The translations under genes were made by a program, and so were the position numbers. From Stigonema ocellatum SAG 48.90 = DSM 106950 (GTDB taxonomy: Bacteria; Cyanobacteriota; Cyanobacteriia; Cyanobacteriales; Nostocaceae), in the NCBI GenBank assembly GCA_016903675.1, contig JADQBA010000031.1:7915-71914 (forward strand): a stretch of 64,000 bases of DNA, in the 5' to 3' direction. Position 1 is the stretch's first letter; every line of letters starts with the position of its first letter. The notes below the pieces were generated by a model, which saw only the letters and a list, made by a program, of their open reading frames with translations, was not told the origin of the DNA and made no database searches. Of the stretch, positions 1 to 8,717 are shown piece by piece.

Positions 1-882
1 CGCCAACATGCTTTAACTGCCCTCAAGGAGGATTTAAATGACCCGTCAGAAGTAGCAAAAAGAACTTTTGTTCAATCTCTTTACCCGAAAAAACATCCCT
101 TACACACCTTTCCCACACAAGAGAGTTTGCACCTCATTAAGCGTCAAGATGTGATTGATTTCAAGAGAAAACTTTATCGTCCAGATACTACAGTGTTAAC
201 ACTGGTAGGAGATTTTGCTCCAACTTCGGTGCGATCGCTCCTCGAAGCTGAGTTTGGGAATTGGAAAGCTCATGGTCAACCCCCAAAACTGGAATATCCA
301 GCGGTATCTATGCCAAAAACAGTGGTGCGTGTTAACCCCATTGTTCCAGGTAAAAGCCAAGCCATTACTTATATGGGTAACACTGGCATTAACCGCAAAG
401 ACCCCCGGTTTTATGCAGCCTCAGTGTTGAATCAGATTTTGGGTGGCGATACTCTATCGAGTAGATTAGGAGCGGAAGTACGCGATCGCCAAGGTCTTAC
501 CTATGGAATATATAGCAACTTCCTGGCTGGCAAAAATTCTGGGACATTTTTGATTGAGATGCAAACCAGCCCAGAAGATACACCGAAAGCGATCGCCAGC
601 ACCCGTGAACTGCTCCAGCAAATCCATCAGCAAGGCGTCAGTGCACTGGAAGTGGAAACAGCCAAACGCACTCTGGTGAGCAACTATACCGTTTCCTTGG
701 CAAAGCCTGAGGAATTAGCGTCTAGAATTTTGATGAATGAGGTGTATGCGCTTTCTGAAAAGGAACTACGCTCCTTCCGTGAAAAAATCCAAGCAGTCAC
801 CCAAGCCCAAGTTAATCAAGCAGCCCGTGAGTTACTCCATCCAGACAAAATTGTTGTAGTGACAGCGGGACCGGCTGTGTAG
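1..882 (+). CDS. M16 family (pitrilysin-like) zinc peptidase, C-terminal part, truncated by window start
   Basis: The frame is open from base 1, so the gene begins upstream; about 293 residues are visible. They match the C-terminal half of an M16 peptidase: a strand-rich domain, then the segment DRQGLTYGIYSNF, which is the conserved Arg/Tyr substrate-binding motif of the second M16 domain, then the helical end. The zinc motif HXXEH would lie in the missing N-terminal half, so catalytic activity cannot be judged. Cyanobacteria often carry two M16 genes in tandem, one active and one without the zinc motif; this could be either. The next gene, map, is 446 bases away across a repeat array, so they are probably separate units. 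Confidence 0.85.
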   Translation, partial: RQHALTALKEDLNDPSEVAKRTFVQSLYPKKHPLHTFPTQESLHLIKRQDVIDFKRKLYRPDTTVLTLVGDFAPTSVRSLLEAEFGNWKAHGQPPKLEYPAVSMPKTVVRVNPIVPGKSQAITYMGNTGINRKDPRFYAASVLNQILGGDTLSSRLGAEVRDRQGLTYGIYSNFLAGKNSGTFLIEMQTSPEDTPKAIASTRELLQQIHQQGVSALEVETAKRTLVSNYTVSLAKPEELASRILMNEVYALSEKELRSFREKIQAVTQAQVNQAARELLHPDKIVVVTAGPAV

Positions 883-1328
<446 letters not shown>

Positions 1329-2156
1329 ATGAACATTCTCAGTCACTTGCTTTCTCAACCAGGTCAAGATAGCGGTCAGAAACGACAACGCAGAGGAATT
1401 GAAATTAAATCGCCGCGTGAAATTGAAATTATGCGGCAATCAGCAAAAATCGTGGCAACTGTACTCAAAGAAATTTCTGAACTGGTACAACCAGGAATGA
1501 CGACATCTGAGTTGGATGCTCATGCGGAAAAACGTATTCGGGAAATGGGTGCAACACCTAGCTTTAAGGGATATCACGGTTTTCCCGGTTCAATCTGTGC
1601 TAGTATTAACAATGAAGTTGTACATGGTATCCCCAGTCCCAAGAAAGTGATTCGCCTTGGAGATGTTTTAAAAGTAGATACAGGTGCTTATTACCAAGGC
1701 TTTCATGGCGACTCATGCATTACTATTGCTGTGGGTGAAGTGACGAAAGAAGCTGCTAAACTGATTCGTGTAGCAGAAGAAACCCTCTACAAAGGCATTG
1801 AACAAGTGAAAGCAGGTAACTCCTTACTGGACATTGCTGGGGCAATTGAAGACCATGTGAAAGCAAATGGTTTGAGCGTGGTAGAGGACTTTACAGGACA
1901 CGGTGTCGGTCGTAACCTGCATGAAGAACCTTCAGTTTTCAACTTCCGCACTCGTGAAATGCCGAATATTAAACTACGTGCGGGGATGACTTTGGCAATT
2001 GAGCCAATTTTGAATCAGGGTTCTAAGTTTACACGAACCTTATCTGACCGCTGGACAGCCGTAACTGTAGATAACTCTCTGTCTGCTCAGTTTGAGCATA
2101 CCGTGTTGGTGACAGAGACTGGATACGAGATTTTTACTGATCGCACAAAACTATGA
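1329..2156 (+). CDS. map: Methionine aminopeptidase, type I
   Basis: Cytosolic metallo-aminopeptidase that removes the initiator Met from nascent proteins. The 275-aa protein has the pita-bread fold signatures in order: HGIPSPKKVIRLGDVLKVDTG with the first metal-binding Asp, GFHGDSCITI with the second Asp, GHGVGRNLHEEP with the His ligand, the Glu of LAIEPILNQG, and the final Glu of FEHTVLVTETG. All five metal ligands are present. The N-terminal extension of about 28 residues before the conserved IKSPREIEIM segment is longer than in enterobacterial enzymes and lacks a zinc-finger domain. The ATG at 1329 follows directly on a heptamer repeat array and has no obvious Shine-Dalgarno sequence. 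Confidence 0.95.
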   Translation: MNILSHLLSQPGQDSGQKRQRRGIEIKSPREIEIMRQSAKIVATVLKEISELVQPGMTTSELDAHAEKRIREMGATPSFKGYHGFPGSICASINNEVVHGIPSPKKVIRLGDVLKVDTGAYYQGFHGDSCITIAVGEVTKEAAKLIRVAEETLYKGIEQVKAGNSLLDIAGAIEDHVKANGLSVVEDFTGHGVGRNLHEEPSVFNFRTREMPNIKLRAGMTLAIEPILNQGSKFTRTLSDRWTAVTVDNSLSAQFEHTVLVTETGYEIFTDRTKL

Positions 2157-2336
<180 letters not shown>

Positions 2337-3941
2337 ATGCGAGAAACTCTAGAAAGCCAGATTGTTGGTGTTACCGTCTACTCTGACCGAGCCTTAGTGA
2401 CAAGAAGGGGTATAGTATCCCTGACAGGATGTGAACGGGAATTAGTCATTACCTCACTCCCAGACACTATAGAAACTGAGTCGGTACGGGTGAGTGGTAC
2501 AGGTAGGGTAGGGGTTCGCTTACTGGGAGTTAGCACTTCTAGCATTTTCTCCACTGAACTTGTTGCAGAACGTCTGGCACAGTTGAGTAAGCACATCGAA
2601 GAGTTAGAAGCAGAATGGCACTGTTTGCAAGCTCAAATAGAGGGTTTGGCTTTACAGTCAAGGTTTATCGAAGGCTTGCGTGAACAGACACAAGAACCTT
2701 TTGCTCAAAGTCTGTCACGGAGAAATCTTAGCGTGAGTGAAACTTTGGATTTTGTGAATTTTCTGGGAAGTCAGTACACCGAGTATGCGATCGCAACCAG
2801 GGAGTGCAAAACCCAACAGCAGGAATTAGAAAATCAGTTACAAGTGCTCAGTCAGCAGTTGCAACAAACACAAACACCCCATCCTAAAGAAAGTTTTAGT
2901 TTGACTGTGGCAGTTGAACCAGCCGGTGCTGGAGAGTTTGAGTTAGAGGTATCCTACATGGTTAACCGCGCTAGTTGGACTCCATTATATGACTTGCAGC
3001 TAGATACCAATAACAATTGCCTGAAGCTGAGTTACCTTGCAGAAGTTACTCAAATGACTGGGGAAGATTGGCTTGGTGTTGGTCTCACCCTCTCTACCGC
3101 CAAACCAGGTTTGGGAACTCTCCCACCCAAGATCCAACCTTGGTATATTGAGCTACCAAGACCACCAGAGTACCGTATGCGACGCACACCCGCTGCTATA
3201 TCCTCAGCACCTCCTATGACTATGGCAGCTCGTGGTGGTGTCGAGACCTCTGATGAAGACGCCAATATACCAGAAGAAAACTTCGTTGCCGCTCAGACAA
3301 GTGTAGCACAAGTATCCAAAGAAGGAAGTATCGTCACTTTTAAAGTTGGTAGCAACGGCAATATCCCCAGTGAAGACGCACCCCATAAAATTACGATTTT
3401 CAAGGACGATTTTCCTTGTAGCTTCGAGTATGTAGCTATGCCGCGTCTGGTAAGCTTTGCTTATCTGCAAGCAAATGTCAAAAACAGCACCAACGGTGTA
3501 ACTTTATTACCAGGAAAAGCAAATATTTTTCGGGATAATATCTTTGTCGGTACCACTCAACTAGATAACATTGCACCAGGGCAAGAGTTCAAGTTAAACT
3601 TGGGGATTGACGAAGGTTTGAAAATTGAGCGTGACTTAGTTGAGCGTCAAGTCGATAAAAAACTTATTGGCAACCAGCGTCGGACTACCTACGGTTATCG
3701 TTTAGTCATTACTAACTTACTCAACCACGAGACTAATGTAAGACTAACCGAACAATTGCCTGTTAGCCGCAACGAACAGATTAAAGTACGCCTAGTCCGC
3801 AGTAACCCACAAATTCAACTTGGTGAAATGGGTATCTTGGACTGGACTTTCACTCTCCCGCCCCAAGCACGACAAGAGATATATTATCAGTTCACCATCG
3901 AGCATCCACCAGAGCTAACAGTCATCGGTTTAGATATTTGA
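2337..3941 (+). CDS. Mucoidy-inhibitor-A-like protein with DUF4139 domain
   Basis: A 534-aa protein with the architecture of the DUF4140/DUF4139 (MuiA-like) family. Residues about 10-110 form the N-terminal strand-rich domain that begins with ESQIVGVTVYSDRALVTRRG. A Gln/Leu-rich coiled coil follows at about 80-185, and a long beta-rich DUF4139 region spans about 195-530, including VSYMVNRASWTPLYDLQL and the end segment WTFTLPPQARQEIYYQFTIEHP. No signal peptide or membrane span is visible. The biochemical role of the family is not known; the name derives from a mucoidy phenotype. It appears monocistronic, with repeats on both sides. Confidence 0.85.
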   Translation: MRETLESQIVGVTVYSDRALVTRRGIVSLTGCERELVITSLPDTIETESVRVSGTGRVGVRLLGVSTSSIFSTELVAERLAQLSKHIEELEAEWHCLQAQIEGLALQSRFIEGLREQTQEPFAQSLSRRNLSVSETLDFVNFLGSQYTEYAIATRECKTQQQELENQLQVLSQQLQQTQTPHPKESFSLTVAVEPAGAGEFELEVSYMVNRASWTPLYDLQLDTNNNCLKLSYLAEVTQMTGEDWLGVGLTLSTAKPGLGTLPPKIQPWYIELPRPPEYRMRRTPAAISSAPPMTMAARGGVETSDEDANIPEENFVAAQTSVAQVSKEGSIVTFKVGSNGNIPSEDAPHKITIFKDDFPCSFEYVAMPRLVSFAYLQANVKNSTNGVTLLPGKANIFRDNIFVGTTQLDNIAPGQEFKLNLGIDEGLKIERDLVERQVDKKLIGNQRRTTYGYRLVITNLLNHETNVRLTEQLPVSRNEQIKVRLVRSNPQIQLGEMGILDWTFTLPPQARQEIYYQFTIEHPPELTVIGLDI

Positions 3942-3995
3942 CCAAAACTTCTTTTTATTCCTAACTCCTAACTCCTAACTCCTAACTCCTGACTC
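3942..3995. repeat. CCTAACT heptamer repeat
   Basis: About five copies of CCTAACT/CCTGACT at 3958-3990 fill the gap between the DUF4139 gene and a small convergent ORF. Confidence 0.8.
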
Positions 3996-4193
3996 TCACG
4001 TATCCTCGGGAAAAACCCATTTTGGTGGTTCTGCGAGTTTTTTGAGTCGCGCTGCTTCTGCTATTTCATACATTTTTTCTATAGAAGTCTCTTGGATGAA
4101 CTTTGAAGCCGCCTCTACATAGGATTTTTCATCGGAAGCGCTGTCGTGTTCTTTTGTCTGAGGATTAGAATTATTTACCTTATTTTCTTCCAC
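3996..4193 (-). CDS. Small acidic hypothetical protein (65 aa)
   Basis: Unrecognised. The predicted product is rich in Glu, Lys, Asp and Ser, with a likely amphipathic helix around IQETSIEKMYEIAEAARLKK and a short hydrophilic tail ending PPKWVFPEDT. The start would be a GTG at 4193 without a convincing ribosome binding site, and the stop lies against a heptamer repeat. Composition looks like a real small cytosolic protein rather than a chance frame, but there is no neighbour that points to a role. Confidence 0.4.
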   Translation of the reverse strand: MEENKVNNSNPQTKEHDSASDEKSYVEAASKFIQETSIEKMYEIAEAARLKKLAEPPKWVFPEDT

Positions 4194-4345
4194 GCTAACC
4201 TGTTCCTTATTTACCAGACATCATTCAGCAATTCCCAAAGCCAAGCCAAAATACTGATGTTAGATATTTTAACCTGCTGACTACCCTGTGAAACCATCGG
4301 TGTAACATTTCTCAAATTACAAGGTAGTTGCGCCTTATACTATCC

Positions 4346-4561
4346 AGGACTTACGCACTTTATAAATCAACCATCATGTGCATAACGAAACTTCGCCATT
4401 TGCCTCGTTCCTGGGCTGCTGCCACAGAATGTAATTAGGCGAGGGCTGCTGCCTCGCATCAAATGGGGTTGCAGAGCCTCCACCAAAGAGCATTACAAGG
4501 CAGCAGCCCACTAACGAGAATGTGATGCACAGTCTGCGTTCTCTGTCAATGCGTAAGTCCT
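4346..4561. mobile_element. MITE-like element, family A (copy 1)
   Basis: A 216-bp non-coding element bounded by perfect 12-bp terminal inverted repeats AGGACTTACGCA (4346-4357) and TGCGTAAGTCCT (4550-4561). The interior carries GGGCTGCTGCC-like inverted repeats. A second full copy in opposite orientation lies at 25246-25468 and a truncated one at 24438-24518. No transposase is encoded, so movement would need one acting in trans. Confidence 0.75.
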
Positions 4562-4811
4562 ACTATCATAGAAAACTACGTCTGTCTATATTTGACTATA
4601 CAAAACCAAACTATTAGCTCTCACAGTTACTCATCTCCATCACGATCCAATACTGCGTAGGTTTTGCGAAAATAAGAAACCCGGTAACTTTTACGAAACC
4701 GGGTTTCTGGCACCTCAACTATCGTTAACCGACAAGTATTGCATCACGATCCTCTGAGGTGTTCAGTCAACAACTGGCTCAAAAAATGAACTTGAAAGTA
4801 ACTTACAAAAC
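4562..4811. repeat. Gene-free spacer with ACCGGGTTTCT hairpin
   Basis: Holds a hairpin with 11-bp arms AGAAACCCGGT (4675-4685) and ACCGGGTTTCT (4698-4708). The same core is found in the family B elements at 16034, 54965 and 58523. It is bracketed by the direct repeat CATCACGATCC at about 4639 and 4743. No gene is visible. Confidence 0.6.
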
Positions 4812-5231
4812 TTATATAGGCAATTGTCTCACTCGGAAATGGCGATCGCTTATAGAAATAATCGCCCCTGCTGCTAAATCCTCCTCAAACCGATTCAATA
4901 CGGATGCCAAACGTTCATTGATTATTTTGTAACTTTCGTTCCCCAATCGAAATAGAATTACGCTTGGCAATGTCGCTCCACTCACTGCCAACAAATAACC
5001 AAAATCTAAATCTACTGTTAATAAAACTCGCCCATCAAGAGCGAGCTTTTACCATAATTTCATCATCGGGTAGTCTTTCTAGACCTTCATCAACCAAATG
5101 TACTGCATCATAACCAGCGGCTTTTAGCCAATTTACAGTTCGCGGTGAAGCAGTCCTGCAGGCGGGTTTCCCAACAAGCGGGAACTGCTGAACCCGAAGG
5201 GTGAAATCCCCATATCTGCCAAGAATTTCAT
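4812..5231 (-). pseudogene. Broken DUF5615 PIN-like toxin gene
   Basis: Reading the minus strand from the ATG at 5231 gives MKFLADMGISP, the usual DUF5615 start. A 56-bp insertion (5144-5199) with a GGTGAA direct repeat at both ends then breaks the frame. The reading continues as RTVNWLKAAGYDAVHLVDEG to DEIMVKARS, where a second frameshift near 5033 is needed to resume at DGRVLLTVDLDFGYLLAVSG and run to the stop at 4812. Put back together it is a near full-length DUF5615 protein, a family of PIN-like predicted RNases paired with DUF433 antitoxins. At least two lesions make it a pseudogene. Confidence 0.85.
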
Positions 5232-5454
5232 CCTGCCTTCTCACCAACTATTGGGTAAACTTGCTCGCGTGCCAACCATGCGGCATACATCAATGATTGC
5301 TGGTTCCAAATATGGATAGTCTTCTATAATTTCAGCCACAGTTTTGCCATTGGCGACCAAATTCAAGATCAATGAAACCGGAACTCGCCCAAGCGCGAAT
5401 ACAAGCTTCTCCAGCCATAATGCGTGGTTGACACTCCCCTTGCCTAAACCCCAT
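5228..5454 (-). pseudogene. Broken DUF433 antitoxin gene
   Basis: Upstream partner of the DUF5615 pseudogene, overlapping it by ATGA (5228-5231), the usual coupling of such pairs. Segments of the DUF433 domain are found in different frames: PRIMAGEACIR, then RVPVSLILNLVANGKTVAEI after a frameshift near 5395, then YAAWLAREQVYPIVGEKAG after a second near 5272. DUF433 proteins are winged-helix-like antitoxins. With two frameshifts this copy should not give a working protein. Confidence 0.8.
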
Positions 5455-5742
5455 GTAAGCACGAGCCTTGGGTTTGCGCCCTATGAGTTTCGGTCAAAAC
5501 CTAACATGATTTAATATAAGCCATAATCGAGAGAGATAGAAACCATGTCTCGGTTAAAAGCACCCCACTCCCCACTCCCTCCTGGGGTTGAAACCCCAGG
5601 CTATCCCCACTCCCCGTGTTTCTTGAGAGCACCCCACGGGCGGCGAACCACCCCCTATGAATGAAAGAAACACCCTCATGAATCCCCCTACACCCCTACA
5701 CCCTCACACCCCTACACCCCTCTGTTTCTTGAAAGAACGTTG
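5455..5742. repeat. Repeat-filled spacer upstream of mnmE
   Basis: No gene. It contains C-rich heptamers (5563-5580), a 9-bp stem hairpin CCTGGGGTT/AACCCCAGG inserted among them (5581-5600), a 67-bp dispersed repeat at 5616-5682 that reappears inverted at about 52005-52071, and a CCCTACA-type tandem array (5686-5722) ending just before mnmE. Confidence 0.75.
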
Positions 5743-7125
5743 ATGTCAGAAATATTTGCCACAACTGGAACCATCGCGGCGATCGCCACTGCTGTTGTCC
5801 CCCAACAAGGTAGTGTGGGTATTGTGCGGGTATCTGGTGTCCAAGCAATGGATATTGCCCAAAGGCTTTTCCATGCGCCTGGTGGTCAAGTTTGGGAAAG
5901 TCACCGCATTCTCTACGGATACATCCGCCATCCTCAGACGCAACAATTGGTGGATGAAGCACTTTTGCTCGTTATGAAAGGACCCCGTTCTTATACTCGT
6001 GAAGATGTGGTGGAGTTTCATTGCCACGGGGGAATTATGGCGGTGCAGCAAGTCTTGCAGCTTTGTTTGGAAAATGGGGCAAGACTAGCACAACCAGGAG
6101 AATTTACCCTGCGGGCATTTTTGAATGGGCGAGTAGATTTGACTCAGGCAGAAAGTATTGCCGATTTGGTGGGAGCGCGATCGCAAAGCGCTGTGCAAGC
6201 AGCATTAGCAGGTTTACAGGGGAAATTAGCCCATCCCATACGTCAGTTACGCGCCAACTGTTTGGATATCTTGGCAGAAATTGAAGCCAGAATAGATTTT
6301 GAGGAAGACCTACCCCCGCTGGATGATAAAGCTATCATATCAGAAATTGAGAGAACTTCAGCAGAAATAACTCGGATTTTGGCAACTGCTGACAAGGGGG
6401 AACTACTCCGCACAGGGTTGAAAGTAGCGATAGTTGGGCGTCCGAATGTGGGAAAATCGAGTTTGTTGAACGCTTGGAGCCAGAGCGATCGCGCTATTGT
6501 CACCGATTTGCCAGGGACAACCCGCGATGTGGTGGAATCTCAGTTAGTTGTGGGCGGGATTCCCGTGCAAGTGCTGGATACTGCTGGCATTCGGCACACA
6601 GAAGACCAGGTGGAAAAGATGGGAGTCGAGCGATCGCACCGTGCTGCAAGTGTAGCTGACTTAGTCCTGCTCACCATCGATGCTACAGCAGGTTGGACAG
6701 CAGCAGACCAGGAAATTTACGCACAGGTACAACACCGTCCGTTAATTTTAGTTATCAATAAAATTGACATAGCATCACCAGAAGGACTAGAATATCCAGC
6801 AACTATTACACAGGTTGTCAAAACAGCAGCAGCCCAAAGCCAAGGCATCGAAGCCTTAGAAGCCGCAATTTTAGAGACGGTGCAAGCAGGCAAAGTGCAA
6901 GCAGCCGACTTGGACTTTGCCATTAACCAACGGCAAGCAGCAGCATTGACACACGCCAAAACTTCCTTAGAACAGGTACAAGCAACAATTGACCAACAAT
7001 TACCCCTTGATTTTTGGACAATTGACTTACGGGGTGCGATTCAAGCGCTGGGAGAAATCACGGGGGAAGAAGTCACAGAATCTGTACTTGAGCGGATTTT
7101 TAGTAGGTTTTGTATCGGGAAATGA
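5743..7125 (+). CDS. mnmE: tRNA uridine-5-carboxymethylaminomethyl(34) synthesis GTPase MnmE
   Basis: 460-aa GTPase that with MnmG modifies U34 of the tRNA wobble position in the cytosol. The N-terminal tetrahydrofolate-binding domain (about 1-125, GSVGIVRVSG, RSYTREDVVEFHCHGG) is followed by a helical domain and an inserted G domain. The G domain has the P-loop GRPNVGKS near residue 232, the switch region DLPGTTRDV, DTAG, and NKID. The C-terminus ends CIGK, supplying the conserved Cys. The ATG at 5743 is preferred over the TTG one codon upstream. Four HIP1 octamers lie within the gene. A decayed copy of about 70 bases of this gene is found at 8591-8660. Confidence 0.97.
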   Translation: MSEIFATTGTIAAIATAVVPQQGSVGIVRVSGVQAMDIAQRLFHAPGGQVWESHRILYGYIRHPQTQQLVDEALLLVMKGPRSYTREDVVEFHCHGGIMAVQQVLQLCLENGARLAQPGEFTLRAFLNGRVDLTQAESIADLVGARSQSAVQAALAGLQGKLAHPIRQLRANCLDILAEIEARIDFEEDLPPLDDKAIISEIERTSAEITRILATADKGELLRTGLKVAIVGRPNVGKSSLLNAWSQSDRAIVTDLPGTTRDVVESQLVVGGIPVQVLDTAGIRHTEDQVEKMGVERSHRAASVADLVLLTIDATAGWTAADQEIYAQVQHRPLILVINKIDIASPEGLEYPATITQVVKTAAAQSQGIEALEAAILETVQAGKVQAADLDFAINQRQAAALTHAKTSLEQVQATIDQQLPLDFWTIDLRGAIQALGEITGEEVTESVLERIFSRFCIGK

Positions 7126-7171
7126 ACCCATAGCACAGAAGGCTTTCTATGCTTGATTTTCAGCAATTAAC

Positions 7172-7537
7172 TTATATTTCATCAACCAGAACTGTACCAC
7201 CTTCGTAAAAATCAATACTGAGATGATAATCTTGAAGTAGTGCAGTTCCGATAAGTGGACGACGACCCATAGCCAAAACTGCTACATCGCGCTCTACGCC
7301 ATTCCATAAAATAGTCGCCAAATAAACGTCAGTTGCAACGTTTGAGTTATCAGCAAGGTTGGCATTGATTCGGGTAATATAAGTTAACCCAAGTTTGGCT
7401 ATTGCAGCAGGTAGTAAGGTCAAAAAACCTTCAAATCCTGTATCCACAACGCACTTAATTTCTATGTTTGGACTTTCTAGAAGACACAGAATTATACCTA
7501 TTTGAGCTTGAAGCCGAACTACAGTTCCATTGATCAC
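7172..7537 (-). CDS. Small clan AA (retropepsin-like) aspartic protease
   Basis: 121-aa protein with the single-domain pepsin-like signature IKCVVDTGFEGFLTLLP (catalytic D-T-G) and the later hydrophobic-Gly segment RRPLIGTALLQDYHLSIDF typical of clan AA proteases, which act as dimers. The substrate is unknown. It starts with GTG, overlapping the stop of the upstream gene by GTGA (7534-7537), so the two are translationally coupled. Such small aspartic proteases coupled to a short partner recur in cyanobacterial genomes and may be toxin-antitoxin-like, but this is inference. Confidence 0.75.
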   Translation of the reverse strand: MINGTVVRLQAQIGIILCLLESPNIEIKCVVDTGFEGFLTLLPAAIAKLGLTYITRINANLADNSNVATDVYLATILWNGVERDVAVLAMGRRPLIGTALLQDYHLSIDFYEGGTVLVDEI

Positions 7538-7806
7538 TGTGCCGTCCTAAACAATGTACCACCAAGAGCGTAGACAGCATTAAAACCTATTCTTTCAGCC
7601 CAAAGTGCTGCATCAGCTTGTTTCGCTCTTAACCGCAAACTCGTTACAAGTAAATCATCACCTATTTCATATTCGCCTGTCTCAACATTAATCGAGACAA
7701 TTTTGCCAATATTTTCTGGTGTTTCGACTTGAGGACGGATGCTATTTTCGTAGAGTTCTTTGCCACGTTGGGTAATTTCTTCGTCACTAAGTTTGGGCTT
7801 GGACAT
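7534..7806 (-). CDS. Hypothetical partner of the aspartic protease (90 aa)
   Basis: 90-aa hydrophilic protein starting MSKPKLSDEEITQRGKELYE, with a central segment GKIVSINVETGEYEIGDDLL that reads like a beta hairpin and then a helix rich in Ala and Arg. No enzymatic motif is visible. It overlaps the protease gene by four bases and is divergent from the antitoxin gene at 7915 across 108 bases, which should contain both promoters. A role as regulator or antitoxin-like partner of the protease is suggested only by the coupling. Confidence 0.65.
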   Translation of the reverse strand: MSKPKLSDEEITQRGKELYENSIRPQVETPENIGKIVSINVETGEYEIGDDLLVTSLRLRAKQADAALWAERIGFNAVYALGGTLFRTAQ

Positions 7807-7914
7807 GCAGCAAATATCAAGAGCGTTAATTCCACTTCTATCCCGATTGTAAAACAGAAGCTAGAATTCGCCTGTAAAATTAAACAAGAGCGATCGCATC
7901 TGAAGCACAAAACA

Positions 7915-8172
7915 ATGACACGGATTCCATTGGCAGAAGCCCAACTTCGTTTACCCGAACTGATTGCAAGTCTACAACCCGGTGAAGAAGTGCAGATTTT
8001 TTCCGGCGATACGCGCAGCGTCAAGCCTCCGGCTTATCGCACCGTCGCCAGACTGATTGCCGAACCCCAACCACCCCGCAAGCCTCGCCAGCCCGGTAGT
8101 GCAATCGGAACCCTAATCATCCTGTCCGAAGACGAAACCCACTTGAAAGACTTTCACGACTATATGCCATGA
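7915..8172 (+). CDS. Phd/YefM-like antitoxin with a 30-bp in-frame insertion
   Basis: 85-aa protein. MTRIPLAEAQLRLPELIASL at the start matches the Phd/YefM-type fold used by antitoxins of PIN toxins: a short strand and helix that bind the operator. Residues 33-42 (TRSVKPPAYR) come from a 30-bp insertion at 8011-8040 with the inverted core AAGCCTCCGGCTT; removing it restores a seamless FSGD-TVARLIAEP. The insertion keeps the frame. The stop overlaps the start of the downstream PIN gene (8169-8172, ATGA). It may still make antitoxin even though the toxin partner is frameshifted. Confidence 0.75.
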   Translation: MTRIPLAEAQLRLPELIASLQPGEEVQIFSGDTRSVKPPAYRTVARLIAEPQPPRKPRQPGSAIGTLIILSEDETHLKDFHDYMP

Positions 8173-8554
8173 AGTTTCTGCTCGATACTCAGGCATTCCT
8201 CTGGTTTGTACTCAACGATCGCGCCCTTAGTCAAGTCGCCTGTGATTTGATTGTCGATCCCCTGAATGACATCTTGCTCAGTCCTGCAACAATTGGGAAA
8301 TTGCCATCAAAGTTAGTATTGGTAAGTATCAAATTCCTGGAAATTTTGAAACATGGATAGAGCATCAAATCCAAGTTAACGAATTGGAAATATTACCCAT
8401 TAAAGTTGCTCATGCAGCCGCGATCGTGACTCTGCCATTCCATCATAAAGATCCCTTTGATCGGCTTTTGGTTGCACAAGCAATCACAGAAAAGATCCCG
8501 ATCATTAGCGTGGATGCAGTGCTAGACAATTATACAGTCACTCGTTATTGGTAA
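8169..8554 (+). pseudogene. Frameshifted PIN-domain (VapC-type) toxin gene
   Basis: The ATG at 8169 begins MKFLLDTQAFLWFVLNDRAL, the standard PIN start with the first acidic residue. The frame is lost near 8293, where a single-base deletion turned an expected ACA ATT TGG GAA ATT GCC (TIWEIA) into ATTGGGAAA. After the shift, translation resumes as KVSIGKYQIPGNFETWIEHQ through the DPFDRLLVAQA motif to the stop at 8552-8554, giving 128 residues in total, the normal length. As read, the product ends after 63 aa without the C-terminal acidic residues, so the RNase is probably dead. Confidence 0.85.
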
Positions 8555-8590
8555 GTACGATAACCTACGATCAGTCGCAGTGCGATCGTC

Positions 8591-8660
8591 TTCGGCACAC
8601 AGAAGACCTGGTGGAAAACATGGGAGTCAAGCGATCGCGTTAAAGTTGCAAGTGATTGAC
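8591..8660 (+). repeat. Decayed duplicate of part of mnmE
   Basis: About 70 bases resemble mnmE 6590-6658: the stretches TCGGCACACAGAAGACC, GTGGAAAA, ATGGGAGTC and AGCGATCGC occur in the same order and spacing. The rest has diverged. No open frame is kept. Confidence 0.7.
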
Positions 8661-8717
8661 AGGCTTTTGCGTCGCCCTAAGTTTTCGCTCTTTACTGTCT
8701 TAACCTGTGCTGTGTAC

